Positions 6,408-12,921 of a stretch of 31,419 bases of DNA are shown here, piece by piece. Source of the DNA: a virus. The notes under the pieces were generated by a model. It was given only the letters and a program-made list of their open reading frames with translations, ran no database searches and was not told the origin of the DNA. The stretch's first letter is position 1. Every line of letters begins with the position of its first letter. The DNA lies in IMG/VR virus record IMGVR_UViG_3300009788_000236, positions 1-31,419 of that record. One strand, 5' to 3'. Position numbers and translations under genes: made by a program.

Positions 6408-6608
6408 GTGCAATACCAACCTAAAGGTGGAATGTGTGCCGCATGCGAAAGTAAGCATAAGGATTGCTCTGGTTTGGATTTTAGCTCAATGCGTAAGTTG
6501 TCAATTTACCGTAACGTCAACACCTTTGTTGGCCATGAAGATATTGCAATAGTTAAGTGTGATCAGTTTAATCACGAAAAAATTGATCTAAATCAAAGCA
6601 GCAATTAA
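6408..6608 (+). CDS. Cysteine-containing early phage protein (66 aa)
   Basis: The N-terminus MQYQPKGGMCAACESKHKDC with a later VKCDQF carries four cysteines that could hold a zinc ion. Short proteins with the same opening are common in early regions of tailed phages, with no assigned function. The start is GTG 6408, supported by AAGGAG at 7 nt. The 3' end of the reading frame runs through FNR-like box 6, which encodes IDLN. Confidence 0.75.
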   Translation: MQYQPKGGMCAACESKHKDCSGLDFSSMRKLSIYRNVNTFVGHEDIAIVKCDQFNHEKIDLNQSSN

Positions 6609-6623
6609 AAACTAGACTACACT
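6583..6623 (+). promoter_or_regulatory. FNR-like-box promoter 6
   Basis: TTGATCTAAATCAA (6583-6596), 21 bp ending in C, TACACT (6618-6623). The box lies wholly inside the preceding coding region. It drives 6650 onward, including the recombination genes. Confidence 0.75.
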
Positions 6624-6649
6624 GATAACTACTAACAAGGGGAACGAAG

Positions 6650-6880
6650 ATGAAAACTAAATTATATTTATACGCGACAGATTACGGACAACTGATTTTA
6701 TCACGCCCATATGTCGGCAATGATTTCGAATTAATGGAAACGTTTGATGCTGACATTAAGTCAACACCCGAGCAACTGGCAGAAGCCAACGCTAGGGTTA
6801 AGGTTAATATGACCAGCCCCAAAGATAAGCGAATTGTCGAACTTGAGGCTCAACTAGCAGAGGCGCAATCAAATGCTTAA
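6650..6880 (+). CDS. Unknown small protein with C-terminal helix (76 aa)
   Basis: The N-terminal half (LYLYATDYGQLILSRPYVG) looks like beta strands; the C-terminus (RIVELEAQLAEAQSNA) is a short coiled-coil-like helix. No family is recognised. AAGGGGAACGAAG precedes ATG. It overlaps the next gene by 8 nt. Confidence 0.75.
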   Translation: MKTKLYLYATDYGQLILSRPYVGNDFELMETFDADIKSTPEQLAEANARVKVNMTSPKDKRIVELEAQLAEAQSNA

Positions 6881-7136
6881 AGTAACGATTAACGGCGAAC
6901 AGATGAAGTTTAACAAGTTTTTATCACACGCACTAGCCGATGGCATTGAAGCACTGACAAAGCTCCGTGACTTGGCTGCTGGTGAGTTTGACGATATCGA
7001 GCAGAATATCCATATAGAGATTCTGGACGAAGGGCAATACAGCCTGATTCTTGAGCATCACATGGGATATGACCAGGCAATAGACCGCTTAACAGGTCTT
7101 GAATATCAGCATGGGGAGTGCCAGAGCAATGGATAA
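6873..7136 (+). CDS. Unknown small protein (87 aa)
   Basis: The product has a central acidic helix-rich part (LTKLRDLAAGEFDDIEQN) and no recognised motif. GAGG lies 9 nt before ATG inside the previous gene. It overlaps the annealing-protein gene by 8 nt, which implies translational coupling within the recombination operon. Confidence 0.72.
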   Translation: MLKVTINGEQMKFNKFLSHALADGIEALTKLRDLAAGEFDDIEQNIHIEILDEGQYSLILEHHMGYDQAIDRLTGLEYQHGECQSNG

Positions 7137-7677
7137 CCTAGAGTTGTGGCTAAGTGTCGAAAAGACCAATCCAGCGCACACTAAACCAGTCACGTTTGGG
7201 CGTAAAATTACCGCAATTGACCCCTACCAGCAGATGAAAAATGCAACAGCTAAATTCGGGCCCGTTGGTATCGGGTGGGGTTGGAGTGTTGAGCGTGTTG
7301 AATATTTGCCAACAAATGAAATGGCTTTACTTATTCGGATGTGGCACACAAATAAGTCCAACACATTCGACCAATGGGGGCAAGCCTCGTTATTTATCGA
7401 CAATGCCGAAAAGAAGAAAGATACTGATTGCTTTAAAAAAGCCACGACTGACGGTGTGACAAAGTGTCTTTCACTTATCGGGTTTAACGCTGATGTATTC
7501 CTTGGCAAGTATGACGATAATAAATATGTGCAAATGTTGAAGCAAGAGTTTGCACAGCAGAAAAAGCCAACTGAAAACGATCTAGTGTGGGTTGGTAATA
7601 TCAAGTCTGGCGTGAGTCAGCTTAATCAAATTACTGACGATCAATACCGAAAATATATCGAAGGACTATTAAAATGA
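7129..7677 (+). CDS. Rad52-like single-strand annealing protein (probable)
   Basis: The 182-residue product has the order found in phage annealing proteins of the Rad52/Sak-like group: an aromatic GPVGIGWGWSVE segment (about residues 43-54), then a mid-region with the DCFKKATTDGVTKCLSLIGF stretch followed by ADVFLGKYDDNKYV. These are expected to anneal complementary single strands during recombination-dependent replication. Family placement is from pattern memory, so the exact group is uncertain. Location next to a DEDD exonuclease and upstream of SSB supports the role. ATG 7129 is chosen over upstream in-frame ATGs that fall within the previous gene. Confidence 0.62.
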   Translation: MDNLELWLSVEKTNPAHTKPVTFGRKITAIDPYQQMKNATAKFGPVGIGWGWSVERVEYLPTNEMALLIRMWHTNKSNTFDQWGQASLFIDNAEKKKDTDCFKKATTDGVTKCLSLIGFNADVFLGKYDDNKYVQMLKQEFAQQKKPTENDLVWVGNIKSGVSQLNQITDDQYRKYIEGLLK

Positions 7678-8393
7678 ACATCTTTATAGACATTGAGACA
7701 ATTCCAGACCAAACGCCTGGAGCAGTAGATTTAATAAAATCGGAGTTAACCGTGAAGGCTCCAGACCTAACTAAGCCAAAATTAATTGACGCTTTGGATC
7801 TCGGTTCGGATGGCAAGTTTAAAACCGTACCCGAGCTAAAAGAGTTATGGATTGAAAAGTTTGGTGACGAAGCCAAGGAGCAGCAAGCTAAAGAAAAGTG
7901 GCTTAAAACTTCATTTGATGGCGCTAAAGGTCAAATTTGCTGTATATGTGCCAGCACTGGCGGCAAGATTGCATCGTTTACTGGTGGCGAAAAAACGATA
8001 CTAACATCACTCAATCAATGGTTGATTGAAAAGTATTCGTTTGATCAGTACCAGCCTGACGTTACATTCATTGCACATAACAAGGCTTTCGATTTGCCGT
8101 TTATGCATAAGAGATTCATTATAAATAAAATCAAGCCAGAGTTTAAATTCAAACCACACGCTCGCCACCCTGTTAACTTTTGCACTATGGAAGAATGGTC
8201 AGGGTTTAACGGTAAAGTGTCTCTTGATAACCTGTGCGGCTATCTTGGCGTAAAGGGGAAGCTTGAGGGCATGGACGGCTCAAAGGTTTGGCCTGAATAC
8301 CAACAAGGCAACATTGATAAGATAACCGAATACTGCATTGATGATGTGCGGTGCTTGATTGATGTTTATAATCGATTAACCTTTAACTATTAA
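7674..8393 (+). CDS. DEDD-type 3'-5' exonuclease
   Basis: A 239-residue RNase H-like nuclease. ExoI motif FIDIET has D6 and E8; the ExoII region HNKAFDLPF is at about 135-143 with its aspartate near 140; ExoIII motif YCIDDV is at about 220-225. This resembles predicted PolB-like 3'-5' exonucleases encoded by phages. It probably resects or proofreads DNA with the annealing protein, whose gene it overlaps by 4 nt (ATGA). An insertion-like stretch (residues about 20-80) separates ExoI from the core. Confidence 0.82.
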   Translation: MNIFIDIETIPDQTPGAVDLIKSELTVKAPDLTKPKLIDALDLGSDGKFKTVPELKELWIEKFGDEAKEQQAKEKWLKTSFDGAKGQICCICASTGGKIASFTGGEKTILTSLNQWLIEKYSFDQYQPDVTFIAHNKAFDLPFMHKRFIINKIKPEFKFKPHARHPVNFCTMEEWSGFNGKVSLDNLCGYLGVKGKLEGMDGSKVWPEYQQGNIDKITEYCIDDVRCLIDVYNRLTFNY

Positions 8394-8410
8394 CACATAA
8401 GGGCAATACA

Positions 8411-8602
8411 ATGTTTGAATTAAAAGAATTTGACCCGCCACTAAAACAAGTACCTACCTTTAATGAAAGCGTTTGTAAGGGTTGTTATTTTAATCATGGT
8501 GAAGGTGATATCGGTTGTCATAAATTCGATAGCGCGACGATTGACGATGTTGAGTGCTACGATTTCAAAACCGGTAATGATTTGATATTTACAGTGATTT
8601 AA
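8411..8602 (+). CDS. Small cysteine-rich protein (63 aa)
   Basis: CKGCYFNHGEGDIGC with a later ECYDF gives a four-cysteine pattern like the 66-residue protein at 6408. It probably binds a metal. AAGGG lies 7 nt before ATG. Its leader TTAACACATAAGG is repeated before the next gene. Confidence 0.7.
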   Translation: MFELKEFDPPLKQVPTFNESVCKGCYFNHGEGDIGCHKFDSATIDDVECYDFKTGNDLIFTVI

Positions 8603-8619
8603 CACATAAGGAGATTAAC

Positions 8620-8781
8620 GTGAAACCTATGGGGCGAAAGTTTTACAAAGATAAAACAGGCGGTAAGCACCATGTTAGATTTTATGGTAAATTTTTCGCT
8701 TGGTGGACTGATATCTGCGAGCCGAATAAAAAAGCAGAAAGACAGGCGGCAAAGGCAGAAATTAACCAAAACTTGATCTAA
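8620..8781 (+). CDS. Small basic protein (53 aa), GTG start
   Basis: The frame from GTG 8620 (AAGGAG at 6 nt) to TAA 8779-8781 encodes 53 residues with a basic, aromatic core (HHVRFYGKFFAWW) and a lysine/alanine-rich C-terminal helix. The stop codon lies inside FNR-like box 7. No family is recognised. The alternative ATG three codons later is too far from the ribosome site. Confidence 0.68.
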   Translation: MKPMGRKFYKDKTGGKHHVRFYGKFFAWWTDICEPNKKAERQAAKAEINQNLI

Positions 8782-8813
8782 ATCAACTTTATTTTCACCG
8801 CATAGGCTATACT
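8773..8813 (+). promoter_or_regulatory. FNR-like-box promoter 7
   Basis: TTGATCTAAATCAA (8773-8786), 21 bp ending in C, TATACT (8808-8813), the best -10 of the set. It drives the leader at 8814-8978, the gene at 8979 and probably the RNA at 9270-9460. Confidence 0.78.
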
Positions 8814-8978
8814 AAGAGAGTCAAAGCAAAGGAATAACCGAGGAATAAATTATGCAAACGCAAGGGTAAAGCCCTAGATTTAAGTATGTAACCGATTGAC
8901 GACCGAGAGCATGACCAAATCCCCAACGCCCCTTAAGTGGGGCTTTGCGGTGAAACTATTAAATAACTAGGATAAATT
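8814..8978 (+). other. Long leader with mini-ORF and hairpin
   Basis: After promoter 7 comes a ribosome site (GAGGA) and a five-codon frame MQTQG (8852-8869). Non-coding sequence follows, with a GC-rich hairpin: GCCCC (8928-8932), loop TTAAGT, GGGGC (8939-8943), then TTT. The hairpin has only a short T tail, so it may be a weak attenuator or an mRNA structure rather than a terminator. Confidence 0.4.
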
Positions 8979-9257
8979 ATGACTGCACAAACAGCCTGTA
9001 ACGCACCAGCACCATCAAAGCAACCAAACCACGAAGCCTTATTGGATGCAATTAACCAAGTACGCGAAGTATTACAACACATTAGCGATCTCAAGTGTAG
9101 ACTTGGCATTAATACTCTAACACCAGTAGAGCCGGGGGAAAAAGTAGAGCAACCTTGTAATTTGGTATCGACATTAAACCACTTGCCCAATGAAATATGC
9201 TCTTTAACGAGCGAAATTCACGATGTAATAAATGACATCGAAAGCGGCTTAATTTAA
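8979..9257 (+). CDS. Unknown small protein (92 aa)
   Basis: The N-terminal tail is rich in Ala, Pro and Asn (TAQTACNAPAPSKQPNHE), followed by two helical stretches (ALLDAINQVREVLQHISDLK and a C-terminal HLPNEICSLTSEIHDVIND). No family is recognised. AGGA lies before ATG. It is separated from the next gene by the structured region at 9270-9460. Confidence 0.72.
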   Translation: MTAQTACNAPAPSKQPNHEALLDAINQVREVLQHISDLKCRLGINTLTPVEPGEKVEQPCNLVSTLNHLPNEICSLTSEIHDVINDIESGLI

Positions 9258-9269
9258 CAATCAACCATA

Positions 9270-9460
9270 GAGACTGTATAACAGAGTGAGTTAGGTAACT
9301 GCCGTAGTATGACTGCCAACTGTTAGTGTGATGCTAAACGAAAGATTTGCGGAGCCGAGCTGATTCAGCGTAGACGCTATGAAACAAATACTCGATAAAT
9401 TGGCTAGATAATTAAATCCCGATTGGTCATTGGGCTAACTCACTCTAGCTATACAGTCTC
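9270..9460 (+). ncRNA. Candidate structured RNA closed by a 22-bp helix
   Basis: GAGACTGTATA (9270-9280) pairs with TATACAGTCTC (9450-9460), and GAGTGAGTTAG (9284-9294) pairs with CTAACTCACTC (9435-9445). Only a 3x4 internal loop separates them, so the ends form a 22-bp helix. Inside are further hairpins: AGCG-TAGA-CGCT (extended by TCA/TGA) near 9365-9385, and CCCGAT-TGGTC-ATTGGG at about 9418-9433. The region has no credible reading frame and lies between two genes of the same strand. The ribosome site for the next gene follows directly, so it could be a cis-regulator or a processed RNA. No known family is recognised. Confidence 0.55.
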
Positions 9461-9479
9461 AACAACAAGGAATAACAAA

Positions 9480-9986
9480 TTGAATCAGCCGAAAAAGTGG
9501 GATTATTATGCGTTCTCTCAATATTATTGGGTTAATCACCACGGCTTCTTGATGTGGTGGGGTGTTGATGAATACGTCAGGTCAACTAAAACGATTGCAG
9601 AGGTAGAAAAAGAAGTTAAAAAGATGGCAAAGGAGGCTTTAAAAAGCGGCACTAAAGCTGATCGAGTACCAGTAAAGCGCAAAAGTAAGATCAACGATGA
9701 TAATATGGCATGGGTCATGGCTATGCTGAATTCGGGCAAGAAGTACAAAGATATCGCAGCAAAATTTGGCGTATCAATCGGAAAAATTAGCAGCATTGCC
9801 AAGGAAAATGGTATTAAGCGAGGCATAAAAGAAATACCTACTGGGGATATGACTGAGATTATCAAAATGTTAACCAATGGAGTAATCAGAAAAAAAGTAG
9901 CGGAAAAATTCGGACTGTCAACTACTCGCGTTAACAATATAGCGAAAAAGAATGGCATCAAAAGCAGAAAGCAGAAGCAGGAGTAA
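9480..9986 (+). CDS. Tandem helix-turn-helix protein (168 aa), TTG start
   Basis: Two similar Hin/resolvase-type helix-turn-helix units are visible. The first is KKYKDIAAKFGVSIGKISSI near residues 84-103; the second is VIRKKVAEKFGLSTTRVNNI near 138-157. Each is followed by AKENGIK or AKKNGIK. The N-terminal part is aromatic (DYYAFSQYYWVNHHGFLMWW). This is probably a sequence-specific DNA-binding regulator or recombination accessory protein; no catalytic domain is seen. TTG 9480 is chosen because AAGGA lies 8 nt upstream and earlier frame positions fall inside the RNA candidate. Confidence 0.72.
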   Translation: MNQPKKWDYYAFSQYYWVNHHGFLMWWGVDEYVRSTKTIAEVEKEVKKMAKEALKSGTKADRVPVKRKSKINDDNMAWVMAMLNSGKKYKDIAAKFGVSIGKISSIAKENGIKRGIKEIPTGDMTEIIKMLTNGVIRKKVAEKFGLSTTRVNNIAKKNGIKSRKQKQE

Positions 9987-9990
9987 TAAC

Positions 9991-10161
9991 ATGAGTAGGA
10001 CAGATAGAATATATAACCTAATTAGCGATTTAGAAAGCATTCTTGGTGTTGATAATGACGAGTTGATAGAGTTATGTTACGAACTAGATACAGCGTCAAA
10101 CATAGAGCGCGAAGTTGAAGATAAATTAACTAAGATGCTGGCAAAATCAAAAGCAAAATAA
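9991..10161 (+). CDS. Unknown small helical protein (56 aa)
   Basis: ATG 9991 has AGGAG 7 nt upstream; the longer frame from 9952 starts inside the previous gene. The product (MSRTDRIYNLISDLESILGV...) is predicted to be helical and charged, ending in lysines. No function is assigned. Confidence 0.68.
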   Translation: MSRTDRIYNLISDLESILGVDNDELIELCYELDTASNIEREVEDKLTKMLAKSKAK

Positions 10162-10173
10162 CAGGAGCAAGAC

Positions 10174-10779
10174 ATGCACACAGTATCGGGCTTAATACGT
10201 AAGCCGCCATATATCAAAACAGGCTGCGGTCAAGATGGCCAATCAACAATGTATATCGTTGAGTTGTCTGAAATGGTCAAAGACTACAAGACCAGCGTAA
10301 AAACATACTCGAATTATTCGGCTATGCTATTTGCCAAATCACCCGGCGCGATTGAATTTTATAACTCAGCACTGGCAGAAGGTTCGTTTGTAGTCATTAG
10401 CGCAGAGAAGATTAAGGTTGAGCAGCGCGAGAATCAGGGCAAGAATTACGTTACATTGCATATGGATAACCCTCGGCTTGAAAACGCGAACTATAGTAGC
10501 AATGCAGCACCGGCTCAACAGGCACCACAACAATCAGGGTTTAACCAACCGCCACCGCAACAACGGGCGCAATCGCAAGGTGATTATCGCAACGGTAGTC
10601 AGTCGGGTTATCAAGATCAAGTGCCACCGCAAGACTTTCAACAAGCACAGTCGGGATTTGCACAACAACAGGCTCAGCCGAAAATTAACCCACAAGAGCC
10701 ACAAGGTGAATGGGACGATTCGATCCCGTTTGCTCCAGTCGGCTTGCAATACAACAACCATTTTATTCACGCAATTTAA
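10174..10779 (+). CDS. ssb: Single-stranded DNA-binding protein with C-terminal extension
   Basis: The N-terminal 110 residues are compatible with an OB-fold. A glutamine/proline-rich linker (about 111-175) follows, as in bacterial SSB proteins. The acidic DDSIPF at 181-186 resembles the SSB tip that recruits repair proteins, but here it is followed by 15 more residues (APVGLQYNNHFIHAI) instead of ending the protein. It should bind the ssDNA made by the neighbouring exonuclease and replication machinery. AGGAG lies 7 nt before ATG. Confidence 0.72.
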   Translation: MHTVSGLIRKPPYIKTGCGQDGQSTMYIVELSEMVKDYKTSVKTYSNYSAMLFAKSPGAIEFYNSALAEGSFVVISAEKIKVEQRENQGKNYVTLHMDNPRLENANYSSNAAPAQQAPQQSGFNQPPPQQRAQSQGDYRNGSQSGYQDQVPPQDFQQAQSGFAQQQAQPKINPQEPQGEWDDSIPFAPVGLQYNNHFIHAI

Positions 10780-10815
10780 CCAAACTTAACGCGCTTAACG
10801 GCGCAAGGAGATAAC

Positions 10816-11010
10816 ATGGCTTCATTAATAACTAAATTATTTTTAATTCTTGCAATGGTTTGGTATTTACCAGTGATAATCGCATCAATATCAGTTGTGC
10901 CAGCAGTAATTCATGGCGGCTGGTGGATAGTGCTATCGGTATTTTTGTGGATCGTATCAGTGCTGACAATACTGGCTAAGATTGCATTTACCAACAACCA
11001 TATAATTTAG
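10816..11010 (+). CDS. Small membrane protein (64 aa, two TM segments)
   Basis: Two hydrophobic stretches (about residues 5-27 and 34-57) separated by a short turn make this a two-span inner-membrane protein. AAGGAG lies 5 nt before ATG. It has no recognised family. It is expressed with early genes rather than the lysis genes, so a superinfection-exclusion role is possible but not shown. Confidence 0.7.
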   Translation: MASLITKLFLILAMVWYLPVIIASISVVPAVIHGGWWIVLSVFLWIVSVLTILAKIAFTNNHII

Positions 11011-11018
11011 GAGGTAGT

Positions 11019-11198
11019 ATGCGGGTCAAAAACTTAAAAGAAGTATTACGCGAAGCTTACAAGCAAGGCTATGTGAATGCGTGTGCAGATAATCGTAATG
11101 GGGAACTACAACTTGATGAATCAGACTATGACGATTGGGTCTCTGAGGTAGGTTCTGAAATGGAAGTGGGTGACATTAAAATAAAGGTTGAATTATAA
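11019..11198 (+). CDS. Small acidic protein (59 aa)
   Basis: ATG 11019 follows GGAGG; the stop overlaps the next start in TAATG (11196-11200). The acidic product contains LREAYKQGYVNACAD and LDESDYDDWVSE. No family is recognised. Overlap suggests translational coupling to the following gene. Confidence 0.72.
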   Translation: MRVKNLKEVLREAYKQGYVNACADNRNGELQLDESDYDDWVSEVGSEMEVGDIKIKVEL

Positions 11199-11425
11199 TG
11201 CTATCCCCTACAGTAACCATCGACAACGACCAATATTGCCGCGATGACAAGGGCGCTATACTCAAATGGTCAGGCAGTAAATTCATCGAGCGAAAGTTTG
11301 ACGCAAGCATTCCAGGCGACAAGATGCTTCGAAACAAAATCAACGCTGAAATAACTTTGCTTGAAGATGTCGCGCAGATGAGCAATAAGATTAATTTTTT
11401 ACGCAGCAAAGGGATAAGGGCTTAG
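11198..11425 (+). CDS. Unknown small protein (75 aa)
   Basis: The product (MLSPTVTIDNDQYCRDDKGA...) has a mixed beta/alpha composition and a basic C-terminus (NKINFLRSKGIRA). No motif is recognised. Its start overlaps the upstream stop by one base. Confidence 0.7.
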   Translation: MLSPTVTIDNDQYCRDDKGAILKWSGSKFIERKFDASIPGDKMLRNKINAEITLLEDVAQMSNKINFLRSKGIRA

Positions 11426-11428
11426 ATT

Positions 11429-11581
11429 ATGAACGAGTATAAATTTTACTACGAAGCGGCACCGATTAGCGAGGTAGTTAAAACGCAGGTTATCGAAGCG
11501 GCTAATATGATGCGCGCTATCACCGTATTTTATTCAGATAAAATATATAATATTAATGTGTTTAAAATTGAGCAAACTTGA
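11429..11581 (+). CDS. Unknown small protein (50 aa)
   Basis: ATG 11429 to TGA 11579-11581 encodes MNEYKFYYEAAPISEVVKTQ and 30 more residues. The stop codon lies inside FNR-like box 8. A weak upstream GGGATAAGGG may act as the ribosome site. No function can be assigned. Confidence 0.62.
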   Translation: MNEYKFYYEAAPISEVVKTQVIEAANMMRAITVFYSDKIYNINVFKIEQT

Positions 11582-11618
11582 TCTAAATCAAAGCAAAGCC
11601 CAAATAACCTGCTATGCT
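11578..11618 (+). promoter_or_regulatory. FNR-like-box promoter 8 (upstream of lysis region)
   Basis: TTGATCTAAATCAA (11578-11591), 21 bp ending in C, TATGCT (11613-11618). It is the last plus-strand box and reads into 11651, 11779 and then the endopeptidase and holin genes without an obvious terminator. Confidence 0.76.
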
Positions 11619-11650
11619 TTAAATAGTCGATAACAAGTTAAGGAAATGTA

Positions 11651-11764
11651 ATGGACGAATATGAGGAACACTTAATTAAATCCGCTGCACACTTTGAAGG
11701 TTTTGTTGTTGGAGGCGCTTTAATGACAGTGATCTGTATAGCCTTATTTTTTATTTTTGGTTAA
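11651..11764 (+). CDS. Tiny membrane protein (37 aa)
   Basis: ATG 11651 (AAGGA 6 nt upstream) encodes an acidic amphipathic N-terminus (MDEYEEHLIKSAAHFE) and one hydrophobic helix (about residues 17-37). It is the first gene of the transcript leading to the lysis genes. An antiholin- or regulator-like role is conceivable but unsupported. Confidence 0.6.
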   Translation: MDEYEEHLIKSAAHFEGFVVGGALMTVICIALFFIFG

Positions 11765-11778
11765 ATAACGGAGGCATT

Positions 11779-11985
11779 ATGAAAAACACATTTAAAGTAA
11801 CATTCGAACCTGATAGATATTACAAAGACCGCTTTGCATATCCGCCTCATAGCTTTCTAATTACAGCATCAAACGAATCAATGGCAGTCGGCAGGGGCTG
11901 GAAAGAGTTAAAGAAAACAACTGACATAACTCGCTATGTGATGAAAGAGGTTAAAGAATTAACCATTTTGGACGAGGACGATTAG
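11779..11985 (+). CDS. Unknown small protein (68 aa)
   Basis: The product (MKNTFKVTFEPDRYYKDRFA...) looks like a small beta-alpha protein ending in acidic residues. GGAGG lies 4 nt before ATG. It is two bases upstream of the endopeptidase gene. No family is recognised. Confidence 0.7.
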   Translation: MKNTFKVTFEPDRYYKDRFAYPPHSFLITASNESMAVGRGWKELKKTTDITRYVMKEVKELTILDEDD

Positions 11986-11986
11986 C

Positions 11987-12334
11987 ATGAAAGTATCTGA
12001 CCACTTTTACCGTGATGAGTTCGCATGTGAATGTAATTGCGGATTTGCAGCCGTTGATATTGAATTATTAATGCTGCTTGAACAGTTGCGCACCTATTAC
12101 CGCCGACCAGTTGTAATTAACTCGGCGTGTCGATGTGATGCGCATAACAAAGCAGTAGGCGGCGCTGATGGCAGTAAACATCGTTTAGGCATAGCAGCAG
12201 ACGTTGTGGTAACCGGAATATCTCCAGATGATGTCTATAACTACTTAAACGGCATCAAGCCTCACAGCCTCGGTTTAGGGCTTTACGATACATTTGTGCA
12301 TTTGGATGTTAGAGAAATTAAGGCGAGGTGGTAA
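11987..12334 (+). CDS. Peptidase M15 (M15_3) endolysin, L,D/D,D-endopeptidase type
   Basis: A 115-residue compact M15-type zinc peptidase. The family pattern SKHRLGIAAD has the zinc-binding H65 and D72, and VHLD provides H105. It would cleave peptide cross-bridges in host peptidoglycan to release virions. There is no signal peptide, so export must depend on the holin downstream. The N-terminal FYRDEFACECNCG carries cysteines that are frequent in phage M15 proteins. GAGG lies about 9 nt before ATG. Confidence 0.9.
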   Translation: MKVSDHFYRDEFACECNCGFAAVDIELLMLLEQLRTYYRRPVVINSACRCDAHNKAVGGADGSKHRLGIAADVVVTGISPDDVYNYLNGIKPHSLGLGLYDTFVHLDVREIKARW

Positions 12335-12335
12335 A

Positions 12336-12548
12336 ATGAGTAAACAATCAGAGGCAAAGATAAAGCAAAACTACAACCCAAAGCCAGATCCGCAACAGTG
12401 CGCGAACTGCAAGCACTTCAAAAGCGATACTATAGGCACTGTGGGGTGGGATAAAAAAACTTACTATCAGGAGAAAAATCTTCGGTGCGGCATAGGTGGT
12501 TTCGCAATTAAAAAGCGCGGTGTTTGCACTGATCATAAATTTAAATAA
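12336..12548 (+). CDS. Small zinc-ribbon-like protein (70 aa)
   Basis: CANCKHF at about residues 23-29, RCGIGG near 52 and VCTDH near 63 supply cysteines for a likely zinc site. ATG 12336 (two bases after the endolysin stop, GAGG upstream) is preferred over the ORF start inside the endolysin gene. Function unknown. Confidence 0.72.
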   Translation: MSKQSEAKIKQNYNPKPDPQQCANCKHFKSDTIGTVGWDKKTYYQEKNLRCGIGGFAIKKRGVCTDHKFK

Positions 12549-12567
12549 TCAGACATTAGAGGTGAGT

Positions 12568-12735
12568 ATGAGTAGGCTAGGTGATTACGATAGATGGTTC
12601 AAGCCTTGTAAATGTGGTCACGACTCAGGTCGAGTAAGTGAGGGTAGCAAAGCAAGATGTTGGCATTGTGGCTCTCAACTTTACCGTGATTATAGCGAAA
12701 GGGCATTAAAGCCAAAACCAAGTGCGAAAAAGTAG
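12568..12735 (+). CDS. Small zinc-ribbon protein (55 aa)
   Basis: Two cysteine pairs, CKCG and CWHCG, about 20 residues apart, suggest a rubredoxin-like zinc ribbon. GAGG lies 5 nt before ATG 12568. The leader AGACATTAGAGG recurs before the next gene. Function unknown. Confidence 0.72.
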   Translation: MSRLGDYDRWFKPCKCGHDSGRVSEGSKARCWHCGSQLYRDYSERALKPKPSAKK

Positions 12736-12750
12736 ACATTAGAGGATAAC

Positions 12751-12921
12751 ATGGGAATAGCTAAAGATTTAGACATCGCAGCAGCGAAAGAAGCATTAAA
12801 CCAAGCTGGTATTAGCGGTCAAGAAGATTGCAAATGCTGCCAACCAAGTATTGTTTACATGGCCAGAAAAGCCAGACACAAAATTAAACAACTTGAATCA
12901 GAAATGCAAAAGGATAAATAA
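12751..12921 (+). CDS. Small helical protein with CxCC motif (56 aa)
   Basis: ATG 12751 (GAGG 5 nt upstream) encodes a helical protein with CKCC near residue 27-30 and a charged C-terminal helix. The stop codon directly abuts the holin ATG at 12922, so the two are coupled. No family is recognised. Confidence 0.7.
   Translation: MGIAKDLDIAAAKEALNQAGISGQEDCKCCQPSIVYMARKARHKIKQLESEMQKDK

Noticed and set aside
9350-9390. Hammerhead-ribozyme-like string CTGAT...GAAAC within the RNA candidate.
   Set aside because: The core bases after CTGAT do not fit the hammerhead consensus (GA is replaced by TC), and no convincing stem III or cleavage triplet is seen.
9270-9460. Inverted repeats as a miniature transposable element.
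   Set aside because: No target-site duplication was visible, the repeats have a mismatched internal loop, and inner hairpins favour a folded RNA. Not excluded.
10418-10789. 123-residue plus-strand frame inside the SSB gene.
   Set aside because: It is the shadow of the Gln/Pro-rich SSB linker in another frame; composition is very unusual (His/Arg/Asn runs).
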